Origin: Myroides sp. NP-2
Lineage (GTDB): Bacteria > Bacteroidota > Bacteroidia > Flavobacteriales > Flavobacteriaceae
DNA length: 64,000 nt
Reading direction: 5' to 3'
NCBI RefSeq assembly: GCF_014145665.1
Contig: NZ_JACHTD010000006.1
Location: 62,001 to 126,000 of the forward strand
In this document: in pieces, positions 19,446 through 27,380 of the stretch
Layout of the letters: each line of letters begins with the position of its first letter
Position numbering within the stretch: the stretch's first letter is position 1
Notes under the pieces: generated by a model
Seen by the model: only the letters and a program-made list of their open reading frames with translations
Database searches by the model: none
Told to the model about the DNA's origin: nothing
Made by a program: the position numbers and the translations under genes

Positions 19446-20633
19446 TTAGTCTAAAATTTCAGTTACCTGACCAGCACCTACTGTTCTACCACCTTCACGG
19501 ATAGCGAAACGTAAACCTACTGATAAAGCGATTGGGCTTAACAACTCAACAGTGATTGTTAAGTTATCTCCAGGCATAACCATCTCAGTTCCTTCTGGTA
19601 ATTGGATTGTTCCAGTTACGTCAGTTGTACGAACGTAGAATTGAGGACGGTAGTTGTTGTGGAATGGAGTGTGACGTCCACCTTCTTCTTTTTTCAAGAT
19701 ATAAACCTCAGCTTTGAATTTAGCGTGTGGTTTTACTGAACCTGGCTTACAAATAACCATACCACGACGGATATCAGTTTTGTCAATACCTCTCAATAAT
19801 AAACCTACGTTATCTCCAGCTTCTCCACGGTCTAAGATTTTACGGAACATCTCAACTCCTGTAATAGTAGAAGTTAATTTGTCAGCTCCCATACCGATGA
19901 TTTCAACTGGGTCTCCTGTATTAGCAACTCCAGTTTCGATACGTCCTGTAGCAACAGTTCCACGTCCTGTAATTGTAAATACGTCTTCAACTGGCATTAA
20001 GAATGGTTTCTCGTTGTCACGTACTGGCTCTTCGATCCAAGCGTCAACTTCATCCATTAATTGCAATAATGCATCAACCCATTTTTGCTCTCCGTTTAAA
20101 GCTCCTAAAGCAGATCCTTGAACTACTGGTCCATTATCACCGTCGTATTGGTAGAAAGATAATAAATCTCTAACTTCCATTTCAACAAGCTCTAATAACT
20201 CAGCGTCATCTACTAAGTCAACTTTGTTTAAGAAAACAACAATTCTAGGAATACCTACTTGGCGTCCTAATAAGATGTGCTCACGAGTTTGTGGCATTGG
20301 TCCATCAGTAGCAGCAACTACTAAGATAGCACCATCCATTTGAGCAGCACCTGTAACCATGTTTTTCACGTAATCCGCGTGACCTGGACAGTCAACGTGT
20401 GCATAGTGACGGTTTTTAGTTTGGTACTCTACGTGAGAAGTATTAATTGTAATACCACGCTCTTTTTCTTCTGGAGCATTATCAATTGAATCAAATGAAC
20501 GAGCTTCTGAGAATCCTGCGTCAGCTAAAACTTTAGTAATAGCAGCAGTAGTAGTAGTTTTACCGTGGTCAACGTGTCCGATAGTACCGATGTTTAAGTG
20601 CGGTTTCGAACGATCAAAAGTTTCCTTTGCCAT
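19446..20633 (-). CDS. tuf: Elongation factor Tu
   Basis: EF-Tu, 395 residues, which delivers aminoacyl-tRNA to the ribosome. The P-loop GHVDHGKT is at residues 19-26, followed by [13 protein letters not shown] and SALGALNG (G3-G5), then beta-barrel domains 2 and 3 with the conserved GGRHTPF and C-terminal [13 protein letters not shown]. The gene follows three tRNA genes by 58 bases and precedes tRNA-Trp. The arrangement parallels the E. coli tufB locus. Confidence 0.99.
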   Translation of the reverse strand: MAKETFDRSKPHLNIGTIGHVDHGKTTTTAAITKVLADAGFSEARSFDSIDNAPEEKERGITINTSHVEYQTKNRHYAHVDCPGHADYVKNMVTGAAQMDGAILVVAATDGPMPQTREHILLGRQVGIPRIVVFLNKVDLVDDAELLELVEMEVRDLLSFYQYDGDNGPVVQGSALGALNGEQKWVDALLQLMDEVDAWIEEPVRDNEKPFLMPVEDVFTITGRGTVATGRIETGVANTGDPVEIIGMGADKLTSTITGVEMFRKILDRGEAGDNVGLLLRGIDKTDIRRGMVICKPGSVKPHAKFKAEVYILKKEEGGRHTPFHNNYRPQFYVRTTDVTGTIQLPEGTEMVMPGDNLTITVELLSPIALSVGLRFAIREGGRTVGAGQVTEILD

Positions 20634-20691
20634 GATCTAATAATTTAATCTTAGTTATATAATTAGTGTTCAAATATAATAAAAAAACCTG

Positions 20692-20763
20692 AGCCAATGA
20701 CGGGATTTGAACCCGTGACCTCTTCCTTACCAAGGAAGCACTCTACCCCTGAGCTACACCGGC
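20692..20763 (-). tRNA. tRNA-Thr (anticodon GGT)
   Basis: A 72-nt cloverleaf with acceptor GCCGGTG/CATTGGC (two G-U pairs), anticodon stem CTTCC/GGAAG around TTGGTAA (anticodon GGT), and T-loop GTTCAAATC. No encoded CCA. It is the third of three tRNAs upstream of tuf. Confidence 0.96.
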
Positions 20764-20786
20764 TTATGCATTTTTATATTTAGTCG

Positions 20787-20867
20787 TGGGGAGAGCAGGA
20801 TTCGAACCTGCGAAGGTTTCCCAACGGATTTACAGTCCGTCCTCGTTGGCCGCTTGAGTATCTCCCC
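20787..20867 (-). tRNA. tRNA-Tyr (anticodon GTA)
   Basis: An 81-nt cloverleaf with a long variable arm, acceptor GGGGAGA/TCTCCCC, anticodon stem ACGGA/TCCGT around CTGTAAA (anticodon GTA), and T-loop GTTCGAATC. It lies between the two tRNA-Thr genes. Confidence 0.97.
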
Positions 20868-20897
20868 TCAAACCTTTGGTTTTTATCTCTTTCTTTG

Positions 20898-20971
20898 AGC
20901 CGATGGAGGGACTCGAACCCACGACCTGCTGATTACAAATCAGCTGCTCTAGCCAACTGAGCTACACCGGC
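20898..20971 (-). tRNA. tRNA-Thr (anticodon TGT)
   Basis: A 74-nt cloverleaf with acceptor GCCGGTG/CATCGGC, anticodon stem CTGAT/ATCAG around TTTGTAA (anticodon TGT), and T-loop GTTCGAGTC. It is the first gene of the tRNA-tuf unit. Confidence 0.96.
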
Positions 20972-20985
20972 ATTTGACTCAATAG

Positions 20986-21011
20986 AAAAAGTCCGCTATT
21001 TCTAACGGACT
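20986..21011 (-). terminator. Terminator of xerC-hpf, overlapping the tRNA-tuf promoter
   Basis: AGTCCGTTA and TAGCGGACT form a 9-bp stem with a GAAA loop, followed by T5 on the minus strand. A TACATTTG box lies one base upstream of the stem, so a transcript starting there would begin inside the left arm. Confidence 0.75.
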
Positions 21012-21012
21012 G

Positions 21013-21046
21013 CAAATGTATATATTTTATTGATTAAAAAAAACAA
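21013..21046 (-). promoter_or_regulatory. Putative promoter of the tRNA-Thr-Tyr-Thr-tuf unit
   Basis: The minus strand has TTG (21044-21046), a 23-nt spacer and TACATTTG (21013-21020), matching the Bacteroidota pattern TTG-N17-23-TAnnTTTG. The start site would be about 35 bases before the first tRNA. Confidence 0.65.
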
Positions 21047-21064
21047 TTTACTGATTTTTTTACA

Positions 21065-21364
21065 TTAATGTGCTTTCATTTTCTCTTTGTACTTCACAAC
21101 CATGCGTTCGATTGCATCAACACCTAGATCAACACCCTCCTCAAACGTTTTACACGTTTTTTTAGCAATGATATCATCTCCGGGAACTAATAATTTAACC
21201 TCAACTGTTTTGTTTTCTTTGTCATTGGTATTTTCAACTTTTAAAAATACGTCTGCCGAAATCACTTTGTCGTAAAATTTACTCACTTTAAGCATTCTCT
21301 CATTGATAAAATCTACCAACTTGCGATCCACATTAAAATTAACTGCTTGAATGTTTACTTTCAT
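21065..21364 (-). CDS. hpf: Short-form ribosome hibernation promoting factor (HPF/RaiA family)
   Basis: A 99-residue HPF/YfiA-type protein that binds the 30S decoding region and inactivates ribosomes in poor growth. The beta-alpha-beta-beta-beta-alpha fold is visible: MKVNIQAVNFNVDRKLVDFI, KVENTNDKENKTVEVKLLVPG, and the C-terminal helix VDAIERMVVKYKEKMK. It lacks the C-terminal dimerisation domain of long HPF. It lies 23 bases after xerC and just before the tRNA-tuf unit. Placing a hibernation factor beside the translation block is common in Flavobacteriaceae as far as I know. Confidence 0.92.
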   Translation of the reverse strand: MKVNIQAVNFNVDRKLVDFINERMLKVSKFYDKVISADVFLKVENTNDKENKTVEVKLLVPGDDIIAKKTCKTFEEGVDLGVDAIERMVVKYKEKMKAH

Positions 21365-21387
21365 AACGCTCTGTTTTTAAGGTTCTT

Positions 21388-22284
21388 CTATTTTTTTTTC
21401 TGCAACCTAGGATGAGTCCTCATATATGTCTCTTTCAATTCTTTTAGATTTACATGTGCGTATACCTCTGTTGACGCTAAACTTTGATGCCCCATTAACT
21501 CCTTGATAGAGTTGATATCCGCTCCGTTTTCTAGAAGATGTGTAGCAAATGCATGCCTCAACATATGTGGACTATTTTTCTCCTTTGTTGTTGTCTTACT
21601 AAAATAGGAATTAATCACCCGATAAACAAATATTTCATCAACTTTAGTGCCCTTCTCCTCTATTAAAAAATAGTTAATTTCCTGAAGATCTAGCAAAACG
21701 TTCGCTCGCTCAGCGAGATATCGCTTCAAAAGCTGGAACAAACTGTCTATCATCGGCACATAACGCACCTTATTTCCCTTACCCGTGATACGAATCATCC
21801 GCGTATAAAAATCAACATCAGCAACTTGAACTCCACAAAGCTCACTTCGACGCAATCCTAAGCAGTACAACATCTCCACAATAACCAAATCGCGCAAAGC
21901 GGCAAATCCCTCCTGACTTTCAAGCGTCGCCCGTACCTCATCGACTTCTGCCATCGAAAAGGGCAACTGCAACTTCTTTTCAACTTTGAGGGTTTTGTGT
22001 TGTTGAAGCGGACTTACTTCTACCACGCCAATTTTCATCAAAAATTTATAAAACGCTTTCAGCGCACTCATCTTGCGATTGATTGAACGCTTGCTGATTC
22101 CCGTTTCCATTAAGGTCACAATCCACAAACGAACCACATCGTACTTGATAGTCAAATAATCCTCTCCTTCCTCCAACTGATCCAAGAATGCAGCAATATC
22201 TCGTTGATAAGCCGAAAGGGTATGGGAAGAATAATTTTTCTCCTTCGCTAAGTACTCTAGAAATTTTACTACATTTTTATCCAT
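21388..22284 (-). CDS. xerC: Tyrosine recombinase XerC-like
   Basis: A 298-residue tyrosine site-specific recombinase of XerC/XerD type, expected to resolve chromosome dimers at dif. The SAM-like N-terminal DNA-binding domain covers about 1-95. The catalytic domain has R145 (GLRRSEL), H240-xx-R243 (HMLRH), H266 (MGHQS) and nucleophile Y275 (EVYAHV). The ATG immediately follows the T tract of the rpsU terminator. A chromosomal XerC fits better than a mobile integrase, given the full Xer length and the housekeeping neighbours. Confidence 0.93.
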   Translation of the reverse strand: MDKNVVKFLEYLAKEKNYSSHTLSAYQRDIAAFLDQLEEGEDYLTIKYDVVRLWIVTLMETGISKRSINRKMSALKAFYKFLMKIGVVEVSPLQQHKTLKVEKKLQLPFSMAEVDEVRATLESQEGFAALRDLVIVEMLYCLGLRRSELCGVQVADVDFYTRMIRITGKGNKVRYVPMIDSLFQLLKRYLAERANVLLDLQEINYFLIEEKGTKVDEIFVYRVINSYFSKTTTKEKNSPHMLRHAFATHLLENGADINSIKELMGHQSLASTEVYAHVNLKELKETYMRTHPRLQKKK

Positions 22285-22325
22285 AAAAAAACCGTTGTAA
22301 CAAAGATAATACTTTATTACAACGG
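22285..22325 (-). terminator. Terminator of rpsU, abutting the xerC start codon
   Basis: CCGTTGTAA and TTACAACGG form a 9-bp stem around a 16-base loop, followed by T7. The T tract is directly followed by the xerC ATG, and the loop contains a TATCTTTG promoter-like box. Confidence 0.75.
22301..22308 (-). promoter_or_regulatory. xerC: Putative -7 box of xerC inside the rpsU terminator loop (TATCTTTG)
   Basis: An exact TAnnTTTG match 16 bases upstream of the xerC ATG. Initiation about 6 bases downstream would give a leader of roughly 10 nt and skip the left arm of the hairpin. No TTG stands at the usual distance. Confidence 0.5.
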
Positions 22326-22352
22326 CCTTATACTTTAATCCTACGTTTAAGT

Positions 22353-22547
22353 CTAGATTTCTACTGAATCTCTTAAGTGTTGGATATATGCAGCTTTTTG
22401 CATTTTGTCTCTTTTTAAAACCGATGGTTTTGTAAAGTGCTGACGAGATCTTAATTGACGTAACGTACCTGTTCTGTCAAATTTTCTTTTGTAGCGCTTT
22501 AGTGCTCTATCAATATTTTCTCCGTCTTTAATTGGAATGATCAACAT
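22353..22547 (-). CDS. rpsU: 30S ribosomal protein S21 (bS21)
   Basis: bS21, 64 residues, basic: MLIIPIKDGENIDRALKRYK is the family start, and the arginine/lysine-rich middle (RQLRSRQHF) follows. I chose ATG 22545-22547; an in-frame GTG four codons upstream lies inside the Shine-Dalgarno sequence. In Bacteroidota bS21 with bS6 and bS18 is known to hold the 3' tail of 16S rRNA and hide the anti-Shine-Dalgarno. The gene's own strong Shine-Dalgarno therefore suggests autoregulation. It is monocistronic, with its own promoter and terminator. Confidence 0.97.
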   Translation of the reverse strand: MLIIPIKDGENIDRALKRYKRKFDRTGTLRQLRSRQHFTKPSVLKRDKMQKAAYIQHLRDSVEI

Positions 22548-22556
22548 GTTTTCATA

Positions 22557-22567
22557 CACCTCCTCTC
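22557..22567 (-). promoter_or_regulatory. rpsU: Strong Shine-Dalgarno sequence of rpsU
   Basis: The minus strand reads GAGAGGAGGTG, with AGGAGGTG ending 9 bases before the ATG. It can pair with the expected 16S tail CACCUCCUUUC over 8 perfect pairs, extended through one G-U. Most starts I read in this window have no such element. Confidence 0.85.
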
Positions 22568-22578
22568 ATTTGGTGATG

Positions 22579-22608
22579 CAAAAGTAAAACTTTTTTTATA
22601 CAACACAA
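22579..22608 (-). promoter_or_regulatory. rpsU: Putative promoter of rpsU
   Basis: TTG (22606-22608), 19-nt spacer, then TACTTTTG (22579-22586). This fits the Bacteroidota consensus and gives a leader of about 25 nt that contains the Shine-Dalgarno sequence. Confidence 0.7.
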
Positions 22609-22687
22609 CAAAAAAACTTTTTTATTTTCTTTATTTAGAATAATACTCCTATTACATCGTCATTACAATCCGCTCAAGCTCAACCAA

Positions 22688-23431
22688 TCAATTACTCCCC
22701 AACCACATTTTAAACGCTTGCACTCGTTCGCGGCTAACGATAATCTCTTTGTCGTAGTTTTTCACCCTTAGCTTTAGACGGGAGGTGCTAAGTTGTGTAA
22801 TTTGTTCGATGTAATCAATCGACACGAGTTGATGCCTATTGACTCTAAAAAAAGTCAAAGGATTTACGAGCTTCAAAACAGCATCGATGGAGTTCACATC
22901 CAGTAGATACATTCTCCCCTCTGTTGTTACTAGGTATACCCCACGGTCTTCCTTAAAAAAACAAACCACCTCATCCACCAAGACTATTTTTATTTGCATC
23001 CCCACCTTAATTGCAAAGCGCTTGACATAGGAAGAACCTCCCATACTTGTGCGTATCCCTAGCACTTTTTCTGCTATGCTGCGTTGCTGATTCTCATACT
23101 TCTCCATAGCGTGTAGCAACTCCGTTGGATCAATGGGTTTTAGTAGATAATCTATACTGTTCAACTTAAATGCTTTAATCGCATAGTGATCAAAACTCGT
23201 CACAAAAATAAGTGCACTTTTTACTTCTACTTGATCAAAGATTTCTAGGGACAACCCATCCGCCAACTGAATATCCGCCATAATCAAATCTGGATGTTCG
23301 TTTTGCATCAACCACAGCATCGCTTCACTGACAGAATACAACACACAAGAAACAGTGTATCCCAATTTAGTTAATTCGCGCACCAGTAGTCGAGCAGCTG
23401 GCTTTTCATCTTCTATTACAACTATTTTCAT
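22688..23431 (-). CDS. LytTR-family response regulator
   Basis: A 247-residue two-component response regulator. The receiver domain (1-120) has the acidic pair E7-D8, phospho-acceptor D53 in MADIQL, T/S at VTSFD (about 79-81) and K98 in LLKPID. The C-terminal LytTR DNA-binding domain (about 140-245) includes the ICKEDRGVYLVTTEGR-like strand pair and the FFRVNRHQLVSIDYI motif. Its ATG overlaps the stop of the sensor kinase gene (ATGA), so both are co-translated. It probably binds the ACCGTTC repeats in the region between the kinase and the divergent symporter; that is inference. Confidence 0.93.
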   Translation of the reverse strand: MKIVVIEDEKPAARLLVRELTKLGYTVSCVLYSVSEAMLWLMQNEHPDLIMADIQLADGLSLEIFDQVEVKSALIFVTSFDHYAIKAFKLNSIDYLLKPIDPTELLHAMEKYENQQRSIAEKVLGIRTSMGGSSYVKRFAIKVGMQIKIVLVDEVVCFFKEDRGVYLVTTEGRMYLLDVNSIDAVLKLVNPLTFFRVNRHQLVSIDYIEQITQLSTSRLKLRVKNYDKEIIVSRERVQAFKMWLGSN

Positions 23432-24513
23432 CCATTTTTTCTTATAGGCAAAGGAATAATCACACTAAAGTCTCTCGCTGTTTCCTCAATTCGAATTTCT
23501 TGTTGCAACAACAGTTGACAGCGATTGGAGAGATTTTTAAGTCCCAATCCCGAGGTATACTCTTGTTTGGGTCTAGCACACTTCTCATTCCACACCTTCA
23601 ATCCTCCATTAAAAATACTCAAAGTTATGCGAATTTTACCTTCAGAAGGAATCCCATTGTGTTTAACTACGTTTTCTAGCAAAAGCTGTAAGCTCAACGT
23701 TGGTATCAAAGCGTCTTGATAGCCATATACTTCTTCTGCTAAGTGAAAATCAACAGCATTGTCATAGCGAACATTTAAGAGATAGATGTAGTCTTGGGTA
23801 AATTTCAATTCTTCAGCTAAGGTACTTGACGTAGCATCCAATCGCTCTAGGACATAACGATAAATTTTTGAAAAAGAACGAGCAAATTGCTCAGCCTTGA
23901 CCGGATCTTCCTGAATAGTGCTTATCAACACATTGAGGTTATTGAACAAAAAATGTGGAGCTAACTGTTCTTTCATGCGTTCAATTTGATTTTTCTGCAG
24001 CGCAATCTCCATCTCTTTATTTTTCAATTCCAAAATTCTCAATTGATCGTGATAGGCAAAAGTAAAAACGACAAGCAAGATAAACACACTCAATACGATC
24101 ACACCCAAAAAGTTACCCAACCTCATGTGATTTCCATGAATATACTCCGAAAAGGAAACGCCATAAAACCAATGTAAAAGCATTCCGAGAAACAAATAAT
24201 ACGCTGTAATCGAGGTTATAATACCAGACAAAAAGTAGAGAGTGTTCTGCGAGCGTTGATTGAATGCAATACCTGTTTTCTTTTCCTTTCGTTTAAACTG
24301 CACGCTAAGCAAAATACTTATCACAACATTTGAAGCGTAAATAAGAAAAGAAAGAACAAATGAAAAAAAGGTATTCTTTACAAATCGGGGATTCACAAGT
24401 ATTTCATTCCAAGACAGCGCACTGCCATAAAAGGCATAGTACGAAATAGCTAAGCTTATTAGCATACTTAAACTTAGAGCCAAAACCAGATGGCGATACC
24501 AATTTACAATCAT
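23428..24513 (-). CDS. LytS/YehU-type sensor histidine kinase
   Basis: A 361-residue membrane kinase of the His_kinase (PF06580) family. Four hydrophobic segments lie at about 8-28, 47-70, 92-115 and 134-153, so signal sensing is likely within or near the membrane. A coiled-coil linker with LELKNKEMEIALQKNQIERMK leads to the phospho-acceptor H187 in LAPHFLFNNLN. The ATPase part has LQLLLENVVKHNG (N box) and SGLGLKNLSNR (G box). I chose ATG 24511-24513; an upstream in-frame start at 24588 would precede the TATTTTTG promoter-like box. The partner regulator overlaps by 4 bases. Confidence 0.9.
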   Translation of the reverse strand: MIVNWYRHLVLALSLSMLISLAISYYAFYGSALSWNEILVNPRFVKNTFFSFVLSFLIYASNVVISILLSVQFKRKEKKTGIAFNQRSQNTLYFLSGIITSITAYYLFLGMLLHWFYGVSFSEYIHGNHMRLGNFLGVIVLSVFILLVVFTFAYHDQLRILELKNKEMEIALQKNQIERMKEQLAPHFLFNNLNVLISTIQEDPVKAEQFARSFSKIYRYVLERLDATSSTLAEELKFTQDYIYLLNVRYDNAVDFHLAEEVYGYQDALIPTLSLQLLLENVVKHNGIPSEGKIRITLSIFNGGLKVWNEKCARPKQEYTSGLGLKNLSNRCQLLLQQEIRIEETARDFSVIIPLPIRKNG

Positions 24514-24546
24514 ATGTATTCGTTTTATACGATTCACAACTCGACA

Positions 24547-24554
24547 CAAAAATA
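24547..24554 (-). promoter_or_regulatory. Possible -7 box of the kinase-regulator operon (TATTTTTG)
   Basis: An exact TAnnTTTG match 33 bases before the kinase ATG, without a clear TTG partner. It supports the shorter start of the kinase. Confidence 0.35.
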
Positions 24555-24675
24555 GAAAAATCATTATTTTGGTGTGTCCTTCCACCATGTAATCCCCTCA
24601 CTCCCATTCGGGTTTCCATCTAAATAACAAGACAAATCTACTATTTGGCTTCGACTTAGAAAAAACCAAATGCGC

Positions 24676-24739
24676 GAACGGTTAAATTAGCTGCTTGAAC
24701 GGTAAAGAGGAGCAAGTCAACTGATCATTCTTACCGTTC
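24676..24739. promoter_or_regulatory. LytTR-type repeats ACCGTTC between kinase and symporter genes
   Basis: On the minus strand ACCGTTCAA (24703-24695), 12 bases, then ACCGTTCGC (24682-24674) form a direct repeat with a 21-bp period. A third box ACCGTTCAC lies on the plus strand (24733-24741). Each is an 8/9 match to the published LytTR site pattern [TA][AC][CA]GTTN[AG][TG], whose copies are separated by 12-13 bp. Confidence 0.6.
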
Positions 24740-24930
24740 ACCTATCTAAGCGCATAAAACCGATTGTGTTTATTTTATTTTTTAAACAACTTAAACTATT
24801 TCATTGATTATCGAAACAACGCAATCCCTTCCCTTTGTTTACTGCTACCATCTATATGGTATATTATTTCTTTTTTACTGTAAAAATGCTACATGGTTTT
24901 TACTTTTACTTTGAATTAAAAAAATCAACG

Positions 24931-26118
24931 ATGCAAAAAATATTAAACAATACTATTTTCCGTTTATTGCTAGGAGCGATAGTCGGATTAATCGCTGGAA
25001 GTTATCTCAATGAAACCCTCTTGCAAATTATTTTATCGACGAGGCATATTTTAGGTCAGCTGATTTTGTTTCTCGTTCCCTTAATCATATTGGGGTTTGT
25101 TGTCTCTTCCATTACCAAACTACACCGAGACTCCCTTCGAATCATTGGTTTTTCGGTAGCCATCGCCTATATTTCGAGTATAGGGGCCGGTTTTTTTAGT
25201 GCCACTTTGGGATATGAATTAATTCCGCGGTTACAGGTTACCAACACCGCTTCTGAACTAAGAGAGATTCCCGAAATGCTGTTTAAATTAGATATTCCTC
25301 CTGTATTTGGAGTAATGACAGCATTAACCCTTGCTTTGATGATTGGGATTGGGATTTTATGGATCGAATCCAAGCCTTTAGAAAAGGTTTTTGATCAGTT
25401 TAAGGATATTGTTTTGCTGCTGGTCAACCGCGTTTTGATTCCGATATTGCCTTTTTACATTATGAGCAATTTTGCTATTCTGAGCTATGAGGGATCTATT
25501 CAATCCCAACTTCCTATTTTTATTCAGGTTATATTGATCGTGATTGTCGCTCATTTTGTATGGTTAGCCATACTGTATACGCTAGCAGGCCTATATAGCA
25601 AGAAAAATCCGTGGGAGGTAGTAAAGCATTACGGTCCGGCCTATTTAACAGCCGTAGGCACGATGTCCTCAGCAGCAACCTTAGGTGTAGCCTTACAGTC
25701 GGCACATAAAAGTAAGGTGTTAAAACCTGCAATCACCGATTTCACTATTCCTTTTTTCTCGAATATACACTTATGTGGATCGGTATTGACGGAAGTGTTT
25801 TTTGTTATGACGGTTTCTCAAGTACTCTATGGCAGTATCCCGTCTATAGGAACGCTTATTGTATTTATTTTGTTGTTGGGTATATTCGCCATTGGCGCCC
25901 CTGGTGTTCCAGGCGGTACGGTGATGGCTTCTTTGGGAATTATCACCTCCGTATTAGGCTTCGACGATGCGGGAATTGCTTTAACACTTACGATTTTTGC
26001 CTTACAAGACAGCTTTGGTACAGCTTGTAATATAACAGGTGATGGTGCATTGAGCATGATGGTTACCAAGTACAGTGAACAAAGAGAAAGTTCAACAACC
26101 GAAACTGTTCAGTCCTGA
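24931..26118 (+). CDS. Dicarboxylate/amino acid:cation symporter (DAACS family)
   Basis: A 395-residue inner-membrane transporter of the sodium:dicarboxylate symporter family (SDF, PF00375), which imports C4-dicarboxylates, glutamate/aspartate or neutral amino acids with Na+ or H+. Eight or more hydrophobic segments and the two re-entrant-loop regions are visible: the Ser-rich GTMSSAATLGVALQ (about 246-259) and the GAPGVPGGTVMASLG segment near 330. The late motif DSFGTACNITGDGAL carries the conserved Asp/Asn/Gly residues of transmembrane helix 8. I chose ATG 24931 (MQKILNNTIFRLL); longer starts lack family similarity. It is divergent from a LytTR two-component system that may control it. The substrate is not certain. 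Confidence 0.9.
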   Translation: MQKILNNTIFRLLLGAIVGLIAGSYLNETLLQIILSTRHILGQLILFLVPLIILGFVVSSITKLHRDSLRIIGFSVAIAYISSIGAGFFSATLGYELIPRLQVTNTASELREIPEMLFKLDIPPVFGVMTALTLALMIGIGILWIESKPLEKVFDQFKDIVLLLVNRVLIPILPFYIMSNFAILSYEGSIQSQLPIFIQVILIVIVAHFVWLAILYTLAGLYSKKNPWEVVKHYGPAYLTAVGTMSSAATLGVALQSAHKSKVLKPAITDFTIPFFSNIHLCGSVLTEVFFVMTVSQVLYGSIPSIGTLIVFILLLGIFAIGAPGVPGGTVMASLGIITSVLGFDDAGIALTLTIFALQDSFGTACNITGDGALSMMVTKYSEQRESSTTETVQS

Positions 26119-26145
26119 AATAACGCTATACAACTTGTACAGCAC

Positions 26146-26178
26146 AAAAAAACCCCACCTAAAAATAGGTGGGGTTTT
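26146..26178. terminator. Bidirectional terminator between symporter and acyl-CoA dehydrogenase
   Basis: AAAACCCCACCT and AGGTGGGGTTTT form a 12-bp perfect stem with a 6-base loop, flanked by A and T runs. It serves both convergent genes. Confidence 0.9.
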
Positions 26179-26226
26179 ATATTGTTTGGCTTATTAGACA
26201 GCCTCTCTTCTATGCAACTAGATACA

Positions 26227-27369
26227 CTATTCTTTTAATATATTTCTAGAAATAACTAATTTCTGAATTTCTGTTGTTCCTTCTCCAATAGTACACAGTT
26301 TAGAATCACGGAAGAATTTCTCTACTGGGAAATCTTTTGTGTATCCGTATCCACCGTGGATTTGGATCGCATCTGTTGAAACCTTCACACATACTTCAGA
26401 AGCATACATTTTTGCCATTGCTCCTAATTTAGTCATCGGCTTATTATTGTTTTTCAAGAAGGCTGCTTTGTGTAACAACAATTCAGAAGCTTCAATTTCA
26501 GTTGCCATGTCGGCTAACTTAAATCCTATCGCTTGGAAATCGCTGATTGGCTTTCCGAATTGCACTCTTTCTTTTGAATACTTTAACGCAGCTTCATAAG
26601 CTCCTTTTGCAATTCCCAAAGATAAAGCACCAATTGAAATACGGCCACCATCTAAAACTTTCATCGCTTGGATAAATCCTTCACCTACTTCACCTAAACG
26701 ATTTGCGTCTGGTACGCGACAGTTATCAAAAATCAATTCTGCCGTTTCAGAAGCGCGCATTCCCAATTTATTTTCTTTTCTTCCACTTGAAAATCCTGGT
26801 GTTCCCTTTTCAATAACAAAAGCAGTCATTCCGCGAGAATCACCTTTCTCACCTGAACGTGCAATTACAACTGCAACGTTTCCAGAAATAGCGTGTGTAA
26901 TAAAGTTTTTAGCACCGTTTAACACCCAGTGATCTCCATCTTTTACTGCTGTAGTATTCATTCCTCCTGCATCAGATCCTGTATTGTGCTCCGTTAATCC
27001 CCAAGCACCAATCCACTCTGCAGTAGCTAATTTTGGCAACCATTTCTTCTTTTGCTCTTCATTTCCGAACGTCAAAATATGATTTGTACATAATGAATTA
27101 TGAGCTGCTACAGATAAACCGATCGATGAATCTACTTTTGATATTTCCTCTACAATTGTAATGTATTCGTGATAGTTCAATCCTGATCCTCCATATTCTT
27201 CTGGAACCAGTACACCCATATACCCCATTTCCCCTAATTTCTTAAATAAATCAACTGGAAAAATCTGTGCTTCATCCCACTCCATAATGTATGGACGTAT
27301 ATTTTGTTCTGCAAAATCTCTAATAGACTCAGCAATCATTGCTTGAGTTTCATTGTATTCAAAATTCAT
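26227..27369 (-). CDS. Acyl-CoA dehydrogenase
   Basis: A 380-residue FAD-dependent acyl-CoA dehydrogenase of short/medium-chain type, the first oxidation step of fatty acid or branched-chain acyl-CoA breakdown. Family motifs are [16 protein letters not shown] (about 132-147), the substrate region KNFITHA, the FAD-binding [20 protein letters not shown] (about 336-355), and the catalytic glutamate in IGEGTTEIQ near 362-370. Length equals the family norm. It has its own well-formed promoter inside the end of the upstream gene and ends at a bidirectional terminator. The chain-length preference is not clear. Confidence 0.94.
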   Translation of the reverse strand: MNFEYNETQAMIAESIRDFAEQNIRPYIMEWDEAQIFPVDLFKKLGEMGYMGVLVPEEYGGSGLNYHEYITIVEEISKVDSSIGLSVAAHNSLCTNHILTFGNEEQKKKWLPKLATAEWIGAWGLTEHNTGSDAGGMNTTAVKDGDHWVLNGAKNFITHAISGNVAVVIARSGEKGDSRGMTAFVIEKGTPGFSSGRKENKLGMRASETAELIFDNCRVPDANRLGEVGEGFIQAMKVLDGGRISIGALSLGIAKGAYEAALKYSKERVQFGKPISDFQAIGFKLADMATEIEASELLLHKAAFLKNNNKPMTKLGAMAKMYASEVCVKVSTDAIQIHGGYGYTKDFPVEKFFRDSKLCTIGEGTTEIQKLVISRNILKE

Positions 27370-27380
27370 GGTTGTTTAAT

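Larger units (their letters stand above)
24514..24930. other. Divergent intergenic region, kinase/symporter
   Basis: This 417-base stretch holds the kinase promoter candidate, the LytTR-like boxes and, at about 24909-24916, TTACTTTG, a 7/8 match to TAnnTTTG just upstream of the symporter ATG. No gene is apparent. Confidence 0.5.

Noticed and set aside
21388..22284. xerC as a mobile-element integrase
   Set aside because: Length and catalytic layout fit chromosomal Xer, the neighbours are housekeeping genes, and no attachment-site repeats or cargo genes were seen.
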